A stretch of 64,000 nucleotides of DNA from a virus, in IMG/VR virus record IMGVR_UViG_3300027861_000022, positions 1-64,000 of that record; one strand, 5' to 3'. Shown one piece after another: positions 1-6,867 of the stretch (position 1 is the first letter of the stretch; every line of letters begins with the position of its first letter). A program made the position numbers and the translations under genes. Under the pieces are notes generated by a model. That model was not told the origin of the DNA and did no database searches. It saw only the letters and a program-made list of their open reading frames with translations.

Positions 1-29
1 CTTTTTCTTTCATCATCAAAAGCCCTGAT

Positions 30-73
30 ATTCATTCAATATTCATTCAATATTCATTCAATCATTGTTCAAT
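30..73. repeat. 11-bp tandem repeat, three perfect units plus one degenerate
   Basis: The unit ATTCATTCAAT occurs three times back to back (starts at 30, 41, 52), followed by a degenerate fourth copy, CATTGTTCAAT. The period equals about one helical turn. The array sits directly downstream of the stop codon of the leftmost gene. It may be an iteron-like protein-binding array or simple slippage; nothing else near it decides. Confidence 0.6.
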
Positions 74-428
74 GTTCATGCTTCCACTCTTCTCCATTGT
101 CCACTTCAAAGCTCCAATAATGGTTTGTCATGCGCTGATGACTTATTTCAATGGTGTTACCTTGCTTATGGTTATGTGTTAATACTGCTCCAGTTCCAGT
201 TCCAGGAGGGAATTTATCGGACCACAGAACATGCAAGCTATATACAATATTTTCTTTTCCTTTTTTATTTTCTTCTTCTTTTGTAGCCTCGGATGAAATT
301 CTCCTTTCAAGCTCATTTTTTCCAATGACAATATATTTGGCCTTGACCAGCGTATACAAGGACGCGACCAATATGTCACCGACATTAAATTTAATATTCT
401 CTGCTAACAAAGCCATTTTATTGTCCAT
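69..428 (-). CDS. small GD-box family protein (unknown function)
   Basis: A 119-residue protein whose N-terminus reads IKFNVGDIL, then KYIVIGK about 15 residues later, then a YSLHVLW strand. This order (F-x-x-G-D-hydrophobic, then I-V-I-E/G, then Y-x-L-Y/H) recurs in about twenty small proteins of this window and looks like a short SH3- or KOW-type beta barrel; that fold is inference. An ATG at 416 (MALLAEN) is an alternative start, and neither has a strong ribosome binding site. It is the last gene transcribed in the window, from the promoter at 466-525. Function not recognised. Confidence 0.7.
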   Translation of the reverse strand: MDNKMALLAENIKFNVGDILVASLYTLVKAKYIVIGKNELERRISSEATKEEENKKGKENIVYSLHVLWSDKFPPGTGTGAVLTHNHKQGNTIEISHQRMTNHYWSFEVDNGEEWKHEH

Positions 429-465
429 CTTTTTAATTTATCGTCGATCACGTTCATATAATCAT

Positions 466-525
466 ATTATACCATAAAGCGGGGTTATTGTCCAGCTTTG
501 TTTTGTCAAGGGGTTGTTTTGTCAA
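466..525 (-). promoter_or_regulatory. sigma-70-type promoter with tandem upstream TTGACA repeats
   Basis: On the minus strand: -10 TATAAT at 466-471, a 17-bp spacer, -35 TGGACA at 489-494, and two further TTGACA hexamers at 504-509 and 520-525, each followed by AAACAA. It resembles the nine rigid three-hexamer promoters to its right but is the divergent member: offsets are 15 and 16 bp instead of 15 and 11. Confidence 0.75.
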
Positions 526-532
526 GGCAAAG

Positions 533-634
533 TCATCGTTGTCGGCTTCCCAAGGAGTCAATCAAGAGCAAAAGAAACACGATATTTGAGCAGAGGAGCC
601 AGACAATCGCGACGAATTCGGGGCTTATGACCAT
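533..634 (-). CDS. 33-residue single-span membrane microprotein
   Basis: A short frame beginning MVISPEFVAIVWLLCSN and continuing with a run of aliphatic residues before a polar, basic C-terminus (DSLGSRQRR-like). The ATG has an excellent ribosome binding site, AAGGAG seven bases upstream. It overlaps the end of the preceding gene by 10 bp, the spacing seen throughout this operon. About 20 hydrophobic residues predict one transmembrane helix. No family recognised; an envelope-acting early protein is a reasonable guess. Confidence 0.6.
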   Translation of the reverse strand: MVISPEFVAIVWLLCSNIVFLLLLIDSLGSRQR

Positions 635-993
635 TTTTGCTCTCCTTCCCACGATAAGCCGCTTTCGACCAAGACTTTCCACCGGTCGCAGCCATTGAAG
701 AGGTATTCGCCCAAAGGACGCAAAGAACCTAGCTTATTGCTGTATCCTCTAAACGGCCCGTTGAAGCTCAATAATGAACACATATAGGTCCAATGGGGCT
801 TTGCGGTCGGCGGTGCGTTTCTCGGCGTTGTTCCTACTCTATCAACGACAATATATCTTGCAACCTCAATCTCAATCAATGCGAGGTCACGGACGATAGA
901 GGTGTATCTAACAAGCAAATCACCGGGTCTTATGTCGTCGGCTTTGAGGTCAACGCGCGCTTCATCGATGGCGTTTTTCATAATATCTTCCAT
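625..993 (-). CDS. GD-box family protein, longer member
   Basis: 122 residues. After a helical N-terminal extension (about 17 residues) the family signature appears as DIRPGDLLVRY, then RYIVVDR, then a WTYMCSLLSF strand, and a tryptophan-containing end (RWKVLVE). The extension distinguishes it from the 75-residue members. It is co-transcribed with its neighbours with short stop/start overlaps. Function unknown. Confidence 0.7.
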   Translation of the reverse strand: MEDIMKNAIDEARVDLKADDIRPGDLLVRYTSIVRDLALIEIEVARYIVVDRVGTTPRNAPPTAKPHWTYMCSLLSFNGPFRGYSNKLGSLRPLGEYLFNGCDRWKVLVESGLSWEGEQKWS

Positions 994-1253
994 TTTATAC
1001 TTTTACCCTCGTTTATTTCGTAACTCATTAAATAGTCAATTGTACCTGGCTTTTCCGGTAGCATCCATGGATTATTGTTTGTCCATATTGTATACAAGGT
1101 ATATATTAGATTTTCCGATTTAGGAAACTCCACCTTTTCGATGACAATATATCGCGCTCTATATCCGGCGCTCGAGTGCTCTTCAACAATATCGCCGATT
1201 GCAAACTCAAATTCCACGGGTTCAATGTTCATGTTCATATCTTCAACGTACAT
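978..1253 (-). CDS. GD-box family protein (unknown function)
   Basis: 91 residues with the signature FEFAIGDIVEEH, then ARYIVIEKVEF, then IYTLYTIW and a terminal IKWKIL. This is one of the clearest members and closely parallels the protein at 69-428. Starts at ATG 1253 or at downstream methionines (MNMN); a GAAGAT sequence precedes the latter, so the true start may be about 15 residues in. It overlaps the next gene by 16 bp. Confidence 0.7.
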   Translation of the reverse strand: MYVEDMNMNIEPVEFEFAIGDIVEEHSSAGYRARYIVIEKVEFPKSENLIYTLYTIWTNNNPWMLPEKPGTIDYLMSYEINEGKSIKWKIL

Positions 1254-1310
1254 TCTTGCTTATTTCTTATTGCTTATTTCTTATTGCTTGTTGCGCGCTG
1301 TTCGTTGTTG

Positions 1311-1341
1311 ATAAAAAAATTGCCGAATAAAAAAAGTCGGC
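1311..1341 (-). terminator. probable intrinsic terminator
   Basis: On the minus strand a GCCGA/TCGGC 5-bp stem (1322-1326 with 1337-1341) encloses a 10-base T-rich loop and is followed by AATTTTTTT. It lies in the 120-bp gap after the gene at 1377-1640. The stem is short, so it could be a leaky terminator. The rest of the gap (1254-1310) holds imperfect repeats of TTCTTATTGC and no gene. Confidence 0.5.
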
Positions 1342-1376
1342 GATCGAGGCACTGAATCACAAGGGGGCCGCCGGTT

Positions 1377-1640
1377 TTAAACTTCATTCTCATTTGACTC
1401 TGCGGTTCCGCTGCTTAAAACTTCATAATAAGGAGCCTCAAATGGAATGAAGATTGTTATGATGTCGCTCTGTTTTGTGTAGCTTCTTCCTGAATAAATC
1501 ACCATCACGCTAAAACCCGCTCCCTTCTTCTTATATCGGCTTGTAAGCTTTGACAGTTCAACCTGTTCAAGAAGTAAATAAACAGCTTCGGTCCTGATAT
1601 ATCGTATAAGGTCGCCGCGTTTAAAGTAGTGAGGTTCCAT
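1377..1640 (-). CDS. GD-box family protein (unknown function)
   Basis: 87 residues beginning MEPHYFKRGDLIRYI, then YLLLEQVELS, then a SVMVIYSG strand. The F-K-R-G-D-L-I start and the hydrophobic-E strand fit the small-protein family of this region. It is the last gene before a probable terminator at 1311-1341. No other family recognised. Confidence 0.65.
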   Translation of the reverse strand: MEPHYFKRGDLIRYIRTEAVYLLLEQVELSKLTSRYKKKGAGFSVMVIYSGRSYTKQSDIITIFIPFEAPYYEVLSSGTAESNENEV

Positions 1641-1677
1641 CCTATAATAGATAGGTCTGAAAAACCCCTTTGTAACT

Positions 1678-1899
1678 TCATTTTTTCAACTCCCAGACAT
1701 CGGGGTTAAAGTTGCAAAACGTCTCAATTTTGTGTAGCTTAGAAAGCCACGACGAGTCGAAAGTTATAAATAGTTCTACATTATCAATGATTCCTGCTTT
1801 CCATGGGTTTGGCTCTTTCCTGATATTAACGATAATGCCCTGTATCTCTGGCTTATTGTTCATGCTGTAAGTGACAATATCTCCGGTTTTAAACTTCAT
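1678..1899 (-). CDS. GD-box family protein, paralogue of its upstream neighbour
   Basis: 73 residues beginning MKFKTGDIVTY, with IIVNIRKEP, then DNVELFITFDSS and an ending D-x-W-E-L-K-K. The gene immediately upstream (1889-2122) shares MKFKxGD, DNVxLFITFD and the D-x-W-x-L-K ending, so the two are a tandem duplicate pair. The 11-bp overlap places this start codon inside the end of the upstream gene. Confidence 0.75.
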   Translation of the reverse strand: MKFKTGDIVTYSMNNKPEIQGIIVNIRKEPNPWKAGIIDNVELFITFDSSWLSKLHKIETFCNFNPDVWELKK

Positions 1900-2122
1900 T
1901 TTTTAAGCTCCAATGCTGGTCTTTGAAGCCGGTCATTGTGTCAATATCGCTAACTGCTGTCGGGTCATCCTCGTCGAAAGTTATGAATAAATGCACATTA
2001 TCAACGACATCTTTTGTCCAGTAATTCTCAGTTTGCCAGTGCTCCAGGATAATCGCTTCAACGAGCGAACCTAAACCCTGCATCGGTTTATGAGCTATTA
2101 AATCTCCGACTTTAAATTTCAT
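1889..2122 (-). CDS. GD-box family protein, paralogue of its downstream neighbour
   Basis: 77 residues beginning MKFKVGDLIAHKP, with AIILEHW, DNVHLFITFDED and QHWSLKNEV at the end. It is the obvious sister of the protein at 1678-1899. Start and stop overlap both neighbours, implying translational coupling. Function unknown; the compact beta-rich pattern suggests a small barrel. Confidence 0.75.
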   Translation of the reverse strand: MKFKVGDLIAHKPMQGLGSLVEAIILEHWQTENYWTKDVVDNVHLFITFDEDDPTAVSDIDTMTGFKDQHWSLKNEV

Positions 2123-2355
2123 GCTTTCCTCCAGTAATAATCGTCATCAGAAGACTCAACCACGGCATTCGTTAAAATCAAGGTTTTCCCTGGTGAATGC
2201 CGGGGGTAATCCTGGGGCGGCGCCCACACTAGATAAAGGGTATAATCTGATAACCCAGGAACCACCGGATGATTCTCAAGCTTTACCACAATGCATCGGG
2301 CATCGGCTTGACCGTCAACGACTTCTTCGATTAAATCTCCTGGTTCAAACTTCAT
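2119..2355 (-). CDS. GD-box family protein (unknown function)
   Basis: 78 residues beginning MKFEPGDLIEEVV, with RCIVVKLEN, then DYTLYLVWAPP and a terminal YYWRKA. The DYTLYLVW strand matches IYTLYTIW of the protein at 978-1253. It shares a 4-bp ATGA overlap with the gene downstream. No enzymatic motif seen. Confidence 0.75.
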   Translation of the reverse strand: MKFEPGDLIEEVVDGQADARCIVVKLENHPVVPGLSDYTLYLVWAPPQDYPRHSPGKTLILTNAVVESSDDDYYWRKA

Positions 2356-2596
2356 TTATCACCGTCCAATTATCATCGTGGTCGCTTCCATCTTCTTCTT
2401 TACAGTACCAGGTATCGGCTAGCCCTACATGATTGCATTTACTTAGTCCAGGCTGGACACAAACAGCATCCAATTGCATCCTGAAAACAGTCGGGCGCCT
2501 GCGTGGACCTTTTTTATTTATCTGGCGAGTTTCAATAACAATCCAGAGCCCGCCGTTTTTCTTATGCTTTAATAAATTTCCCGGCTTAAACTTCAT
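2345..2596 (-). CDS. GD-box family protein, first gene of its operon
   Basis: 83 residues beginning MKFKPGNLLKHK, with WIVIETRQ, then DAVCVQPG and GLADTWYCKEED, ending NWTVINEV. The same blocks occur in the protein at 8841-9101 (MKFKPGNLVTH, WIIVEAT, EAFCVYAG, GLVDTW), so these are paralogues about 6 kb apart. The ATG at 2596 is chosen over one at 2608 because GGAGG lies five bases before it and the predicted transcript start is near 2613. Confidence 0.75.
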   Translation of the reverse strand: MKFKPGNLLKHKKNGGLWIVIETRQINKKGPRRRPTVFRMQLDAVCVQPGLSKCNHVGLADTWYCKEEDGSDHDDNWTVINEV

Positions 2597-2619
2597 GCCG
2601 ACCTCCATCCTATATACAT

Positions 2620-2674
2620 ATTATACCAGATTTTAGAGGGAAAGTAAAGAAAAAGTTTGTCAAGAGAATGTCAA
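2620..2674 (-). promoter_or_regulatory. three-hexamer early promoter
   Basis: -10 TATAAT at 2620-2625, 17-bp spacer, -35 TTTACT at 2643-2648, then TTGACA at 2658-2663 and TTGACA at 2669-2674. The hexamer offsets of 15 and 11 bp are identical in eight other promoters of this window. It drives the five-gene run of GD-box genes to its left. The distal hexamer overlaps the stop codon of the upstream gene. Confidence 0.8.
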
Positions 2675-2913
2675 GCAACCAACCTCCATTTCGTAGGGTC
2701 CAGGTCGATTATCTGAAAACTATATAAATCTCCTGGGTTCCACGCATGAGTTTCATCAAGTAATACATAAGTTTTAAACAGTCTTTTCGTGACCTCGTAT
2801 ATGACAAGTCTCGACCACTCGCCACGATGAATGCTGGGGATACAAATTATATCCCCAGCCTTTAAGGTTTCGACATCATCGATCTTGAGGTGACCTTCAG
2901 TCATTGATTGCAA
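2671..2913 (-). CDS. GD-box-like small protein (unknown function)
   Basis: 80 residues. A short helical N-terminus leads into VETLKAGDIICIPS, then RLVIYEV, a TYVLL strand and an ending TKWRLVA. It fits the small-protein family at a greater distance. It overlaps the end of the upstream VWA/metallopeptidase gene by 17 bp and so is probably co-expressed with it; a role with that protein is possible but unproven. Confidence 0.65.
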   Translation of the reverse strand: MQSMTEGHLKIDDVETLKAGDIICIPSIHRGEWSRLVIYEVTKRLFKTYVLLDETHAWNPGDLYSFQIIDLDPTKWRLVA

Positions 2914-4291
2914 TCACTCGCTCATTGGTCTGGAAGTAAGGGCGTTCTGCGTGAGCCTTGGTTGTCATCCACATACGCTGACACTTGCTAGGAACAGGCT
3001 TAGGAGCCTCCATATCGGTCAAGACAATGTGACCATCAAATTTATTCGCGTTTACCCACTTGGTTGGAGCATCAAAGCAGGTTCCACCATGCTTATAGCG
3101 AGTCTTCTCGTGGCGCTCGCCCTTCTTCCAGACATGAATATGCTCCTCTGCAACCTCGGTATCAAAAGGAACAATCGTAAAGTCGGCGATGGTTGCCAGC
3201 TTTTCAAGCTCGGAATAAAAAGCTGTAAGCATCTCATCGGAGACGCTGCCCGATTGGTCAATTGAAACCGCTATTTTCGCTTGACGCTTTGCCTTGCGAC
3301 CAGGATGAATATAAGCATACCGGCGATTTAATCTCTTGATTGTTGAGGTTCTATCTGCTCTCTGGCTTGCCTTGACGAACGAGCGCAGGATTGAACGCCA
3401 GTTGACTTTAGGAGTTATAACCTCCTTAATCGTGCGCTTCATGTTAGAGGACACCGAACCGAAGCCGCGAGACATTGCCTCGACATAAGCCTCTTTAATA
3501 GCTTCTTTTAAGCGCTCTTCTGCAATCTTCCTTTTCTCGTCGGTTCCATCGGAAGAACCCCAGTCAGAATGGTCATCAAAGCCATTTCCAGAGCCAGAGC
3601 CGGGCTTGCTGGTCGGCCCTTGCCCGCCCTTGCTCTCGTTATCGTCTTGCTCGCCCTCGGAACTATCATCGGGCGGTCCGTCTCCGTCGCCGTCTCCGTC
3701 CTCGCCATCGTTGTTATCGTCGCTCTCGGAGTCACCCTGGTCCGGTTCATCCTGGTCCTCATTCTCGGGTAACAAAGTCATATATTCCTCGGCGGAAAGA
3801 TGAGGAAGAAGGTCAACAAACGGGCCAACGGTTGGGATACAGGCCATATCCACCGGCAAAAGGGAACTTTCGACGGCGCAGCCGGTTGAAGTATCGGCAT
3901 CGCGTGTAAACACAGTTAACTCGCTGTTAATCGCGAGGTCTGTGGCAATATTCCATTTCTTCGTCATCTTTCCAGATGGAAGGCGAGAAGTAACGTGCAA
4001 AAGCATGATATGATAGAATTCATGCAATAGTACGCCTTTAACGTACTTAATATCCTGATCAAGCATCTTTGCCATGAAGTCCGGGTTATAAAACAGTTCA
4101 AACCTGCATTTATCCTCATTAAAGCGGACGCCGGCGGTTGGAACCGACTTAGAAGCCACCTTTTCCATCCGTCGCGATAAAGCGGCGAAGAAAGGCTCAT
4201 CTCGGAGGAGTCCGACGATGTGAGTGTTAAGGTCGAAAGGCGGCAATTGCTTTTCGCCGTCTTTTGTGAAGGAATTAGCTAAAGTAGTCAT
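2897..4291 (-). CDS. VWA-like protein with HExxH metallopeptidase N-domain (DUF2201 type)
   Basis: About 464 residues. A zinc-metallopeptidase-like motif HEFYH lies near residue 95 of the longer reading, followed by the family-typical WNIATDLAINSEL. A long acidic, Ser/Gly-rich linker follows (about residues 175-260). The C-terminal VWA-like domain carries SIDQSGSVS, a D-x-S-x-S metal site, and later VLTDMEAP. This layout matches the putative metallopeptidase/VWA proteins encoded beside MoxR-type AAA+ ATPases, and such an ATPase lies directly upstream (4442-5596). ATG 4291 is chosen because GGAG lies nine bases before it and the promoter would put the transcript start almost on the alternative ATG at 4306. 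The pair probably remodels or disassembles a protein complex in the infected cell. Confidence 0.85.
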   Translation of the reverse strand: MTTLANSFTKDGEKQLPPFDLNTHIVGLLRDEPFFAALSRRMEKVASKSVPTAGVRFNEDKCRFELFYNPDFMAKMLDQDIKYVKGVLLHEFYHIMLLHVTSRLPSGKMTKKWNIATDLAINSELTVFTRDADTSTGCAVESSLLPVDMACIPTVGPFVDLLPHLSAEEYMTLLPENEDQDEPDQGDSESDDNNDGEDGDGDGDGPPDDSSEGEQDDNESKGGQGPTSKPGSGSGNGFDDHSDWGSSDGTDEKRKIAEERLKEAIKEAYVEAMSRGFGSVSSNMKRTIKEVITPKVNWRSILRSFVKASQRADRTSTIKRLNRRYAYIHPGRKAKRQAKIAVSIDQSGSVSDEMLTAFYSELEKLATIADFTIVPFDTEVAEEHIHVWKKGERHEKTRYKHGGTCFDAPTKWVNANKFDGHIVLTDMEAPKPVPSKCQRMWMTTKAHAERPYFQTNERVIAIND

Positions 4292-4317
4292 AGGGTAGTG
4301 CTCCATTCTATATACAT

Positions 4318-4372
4318 ATTATACCAGATTTTTCGGCATAAGTAAAGAGAAAGATTGTAAAGAAAATGTCAA
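4318..4372 (-). promoter_or_regulatory. three-hexamer early promoter
   Basis: -10 TATAAT at 4318-4323, 17-bp spacer, -35 TTTACT at 4341-4346, TTTACA at 4356-4361 and TTGACA at 4367-4372 (offsets 15 and 11). It drives the VWA/metallopeptidase gene, with the start codon about 20 bases downstream of the predicted transcript start. Confidence 0.8.
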
Positions 4373-4375
4373 GAG

Positions 4376-4421
4376 AAAAAAGGGTGGTCGGAGGGAGGCT
4401 AACCAAAACCCCCCTCCAACC
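4376..4421 (-). terminator. strong intrinsic terminator after the MoxR gene
   Basis: On the minus strand a 10-bp stem (GGTTGGAGGG with CCCTCCGACC; 4412-4421 with 4386-4395) encloses a 16-base loop and is followed by ACCC and a TTTTTT run at 4376-4381. It separates the ATPase transcript from the promoter of the next gene, which begins a few bases further on. Confidence 0.8.
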
Positions 4422-4441
4422 GGAGCTATCACACTCGCAAA

Positions 4442-5596
4442 TCACTTGCCTCCAAGCAACTTAATGAACTCCTCAACTTTTCCCTGGCGAGTCAACTCGC
4501 GGTGAAAGTTGGAGCCATTATCGGCAGATATTTGGTTGTTCGCCTTGGTCAAGGTTGTGAACAGTTTCATCCTCGCTTCGGCTGGAAGCGCGTCAAAGTA
4601 CAGGACCAAATTGGACATTTTGGACTCTTCCATTTTGGAGTTGAAAACTTCACTTGCGTCCATCTTCTCGATGAGTGCAACGTGGTCAACCAGGCCGAAA
4701 TCCTTGGTTTTATCTATCTTTCCGTGAACCAGAATATCGTCGACGGTTACCTGACGTTCGTAATTCTCAACGAAGTCGCGAAGAGCAACAGCGGCTTCAA
4801 AGCCGACAAATCCGTGGGATAGGTTGAAAAGCAGCCCCAAATCTGGGCTTTCGTCGTCAAGCAGGTTAACCTTTCCGAGCGTATTGCTCAAACGGTGCCA
4901 TGAACGGCGAGACGGATAAACAGTGCCAGGCTCAAATTCGCCCTTGTGCTCCAAGTGGTCATGATTTTGATTGATGAAGTCCCAAACAAGGCTATGAATC
5001 TCGCTTTTGCCCCAGTTGAGCCAATCTTCGATGGAAGGCTCAACGTCAAAGCAGACCCAGCGGTCAAGCTCGGCAGGGTCCATGTCCGCGACTTGGTATT
5101 GTGCAGCATGAACGCCGCCATTTACCGCGCCGAAAATGATGGTACCAGGATGGAGTTTCCAGCCGTTGATTTGGCGCGAGTCGCCAAGTTGGAAGAACCC
5201 CTGTCGAACCTCGGTTGTCGCTCGGTCAATTTCATCGAGGAAGAGGACAACGGGCTCGGTACAGGCCCGTACAAGCCAAGAGAAGGGCCGTAGAGACGCC
5301 GCATCTTGACCGTTGACCTTTACCATGGCGGGCGATGGAAGCCCCAGAAGGTCGCCTTCTGTCATCTGTGAGGCACGTTGTTCAACGACCGGTAGAGGAG
5401 TCTCACCCTGCTTAATCGGGCGAGTGGTTTTGGTCTTCGCATCCCAGGTTAAGCCGTTGGCGGTCTGGTAAGCAATCCAAGATTTGCCGATACCGTGACG
5501 GCCACGGATAAGGACGGAATAAAGGTTAGACTCATCACCCGATAGAAGGGTAGGAATCATGGAAAAAAGGTTAGAGAATGTGATAGCGATGGACAT
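4442..5596 (-). CDS. MoxR-type AAA+ ATPase
   Basis: 384 residues. Walker A is GRHGIGKS at residues 32-39; Walker B is VVLFLDEIDRA near residue 115. The region between carries an arginine-rich segment and the later GAVNGG is consistent with sensor 1. The short N-terminal helical segment followed directly by the ATPase domain is typical of MoxR/GvpN-like ATPases. It forms a pair with the VWA/metallopeptidase gene downstream, each under its own three-hexamer promoter, and a strong terminator lies between them. In cellular MoxR systems the ATPase and VWA partner act together as a chaperone or activator of a target complex; the target here is unknown. The RBS is AGGAG before the ATG. Confidence 0.85.
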   Translation of the reverse strand: MSIAITFSNLFSMIPTLLSGDESNLYSVLIRGRHGIGKSWIAYQTANGLTWDAKTKTTRPIKQGETPLPVVEQRASQMTEGDLLGLPSPAMVKVNGQDAASLRPFSWLVRACTEPVVLFLDEIDRATTEVRQGFFQLGDSRQINGWKLHPGTIIFGAVNGGVHAAQYQVADMDPAELDRWVCFDVEPSIEDWLNWGKSEIHSLVWDFINQNHDHLEHKGEFEPGTVYPSRRSWHRLSNTLGKVNLLDDESPDLGLLFNLSHGFVGFEAAVALRDFVENYERQVTVDDILVHGKIDKTKDFGLVDHVALIEKMDASEVFNSKMEESKMSNLVLYFDALPAEARMKLFTTLTKANNQISADNGSNFHRELTRQGKVEEFIKLLGGK

Positions 5597-5643
5597 ATTA
5601 TGTCTCCTGGTTTAAGTAGGTAAGTTGTTTAGGTTATGTATAC

Positions 5644-5698
5644 ATTATACAGTGTTTTTGGGGTTTAGTCAATGGTTATATTGTCAAGAGAATGTCAA
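5644..5698 (-). promoter_or_regulatory. three-hexamer early promoter
   Basis: -10 TATAAT at 5644-5649, 17-bp spacer, -35 TTGACT at 5667-5672, TTGACA at 5682-5687 and TTGACA at 5693-5698 (offsets 15 and 11). It drives the MoxR ATPase gene, leaving an untranslated leader of about 40 bases. Confidence 0.85.
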
Positions 5699-5712
5699 GG
5701 GCGATAAAGGGC

Positions 5713-6510
5713 TTATATAGCCCCTTGCCAGTGCTTTCGTCGTTTATAAATCTCTTTAATTTTCTTGTCCTTGGAGCTAAACCAACCTGCAGGCGGCGCA
5801 GATGGCGGAACTGGGGACTCAACAGTTAGAAAATGGTGTCCAATATGCTGGGCGCGCCAGTGCGAGCCATCTATTAGCTCTCCCAAAATGCGCTCGCTCA
5901 AAAACAGCTTCAAAAGCTCTTCATCGAATGGTAGCCCTAATGCATTCTTCCACCCGCGAGCACCCAGTAGGCCCATAGGAACGGTGAAAAAAGGAGCGGG
6001 CTGGGCGCCGGTGTGTCCTTCGGTGGCGCTGTTAAAATACCAAACTTCTCGGTTCCATACATTGATTCCAAGCCAGTTTACATCTGTTACAATCTGCGGA
6101 ATTCGGTATGTGCCAGCCTGCTGATTATTCGCATCAATGTATTTTCTATTAGCATCACTCGAAACTATGGCGCCGATGCCGACTCCCAGGCGAATTAAGT
6201 GCCGATAAACACTTTTCCTGAATTCAGAGTTTTTACCTCTGGTTTCTTCCATGTTTTCTTTCAGGGTTGTGCAAGTTGCGCGGTTGTGTCCGCCTTCGTC
6301 GCAGTATGAACACTTGCGATTCTTGCCGCTAGCCTTCCGTCTTGCTTTCTTGAGGTCATGGGCGCGCACAGTGTAAAAATCATCTCCATGTACGGCGCGT
6401 AGTTCCTCAATTCTTTCTCTCTTACTAGGACAAGAGGATTTATTGTGTCCTTTATCGTGACAGTATGAACAGTGAACGGTTCTTTTATGGGAGGGGTGCG
6501 AGTATGACAT
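5713..6510 (-). CDS. double CCHC zinc-knuckle protein
   Basis: 265 residues with two retroviral-type zinc knuckles near the N-terminus: C14-x2-C17-x4-H22-x4-C27 and C67-x2-C70-x4-H75-x4-C80, separated by a basic helical linker. Zinc knuckles of this form bind single-stranded nucleic acid, usually RNA. The C-terminal two thirds show no domain I recognise but include aromatic-rich stretches (EVWYFNSATEGHTG, FFTVPMG). It has its own three-hexamer promoter and lies just downstream of the structured RNA candidate at 6631-6843, so an RNA-binding role is an attractive inference. Such tandem knuckles are unusual in a phage protein. Confidence 0.8.
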   Translation of the reverse strand: MSYSHPSHKRTVHCSYCHDKGHNKSSCPSKRERIEELRAVHGDDFYTVRAHDLKKARRKASGKNRKCSYCDEGGHNRATCTTLKENMEETRGKNSEFRKSVYRHLIRLGVGIGAIVSSDANRKYIDANNQQAGTYRIPQIVTDVNWLGINVWNREVWYFNSATEGHTGAQPAPFFTVPMGLLGARGWKNALGLPFDEELLKLFLSERILGELIDGSHWRAQHIGHHFLTVESPVPPSAPPAGWFSSKDKKIKEIYKRRKHWQGAI

Positions 6511-6557
6511 TGTGATAGCCTCAAAAGTTTGTGGGTGAATCTCTAACTTGTATATGT

Positions 6558-6612
6558 ATTATACCAAATTTTAGAGAGAAAGTAAAGGATTAAATTGTAA
6601 AGAGAATGTCAA
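6558..6612 (-). promoter_or_regulatory. three-hexamer early promoter
   Basis: -10 TATAAT at 6558-6563, 17-bp spacer, -35 TTTACT at 6581-6586, TTTACA at 6596-6601, TTGACA at 6607-6612 (offsets 15 and 11). It drives the zinc-knuckle gene. Confidence 0.8.
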
Positions 6613-6630
6613 GAGATTTATAAATAAGAT

Positions 6631-6843
6631 GACCGAGGAGGTCGCTGCCGTTTTGCTCGGATGTCCGGCGTCCTATCTACATAAATTGTTTGTTGGCACT
6701 ACTTCGCGTGCCCCCCTGGTAATGGAGATAGAAAGCCCATAATGCATCGCGCTAAAGCGATGAGCAGCCTTCAACCCTTAGAATCAAGAGGCAGCCCTAT
6801 ATAGCAACGGGCTACGTTTAAAGATTATGTGACCTCCTCGGTC
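6631..6843 (-). ncRNA. candidate structured RNA closed by a 13-bp helix
   Basis: This fills most of a 357-base stretch without a gene. Its ends are perfect 13-base complements (GACCGAGGAGGTC at 6631-6643 and GACCTCCTCGGTC at 6831-6843). Inside are GCTGCC/GGCAGC (6644-6649 with 6790-6795), CTATCT/AGATAG (6673-6678 with 6726-6731), GGCAC/GTGCC (6695-6699 with 6708-6712), CATCGC/GCGATG (6745-6750 with 6757-6762) and AGCCC/GGGCT (6793-6797 with 6809-6813). The nested closing helix with internal hairpins looks like an independently folding RNA of about 213 nt. It starts about 25 bases after the stop of the gene at 6868-7473, so it could be the 3' part of that transcript. No long U-tract follows. 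I do not recognise a known family. Confidence 0.5.
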
Positions 6844-6867
6844 AAATTCAAGTTTAAATCAAGGCTT

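Noticed and set aside
30-73. CRISPR array
   Set aside because: The units are 11 bp with no spacers.
504-525. Firm call of PhoB boxes in the tandem TGTCA repeats
   Set aside because: Period and core match a Pho box, but the repeats read against the direction of transcription and lie upstream of an intact -35, so this is only an alternative in the promoter finding.
2121-2432. Plus-strand open frames across the window (also 26241-26771, 34425-35123, 42938-43420)
   Set aside because: All lie opposite clear minus-strand genes, lack ribosome binding sites and recognisable domains, and fit chance frames in GC-biased codons.
3508-3762. Extra frames with repetitive Arg/Thr or Ser/Pro sequence
   Set aside because: They are out-of-frame readings of the acidic Ser/Gly linker of the VWA/metallopeptidase gene.
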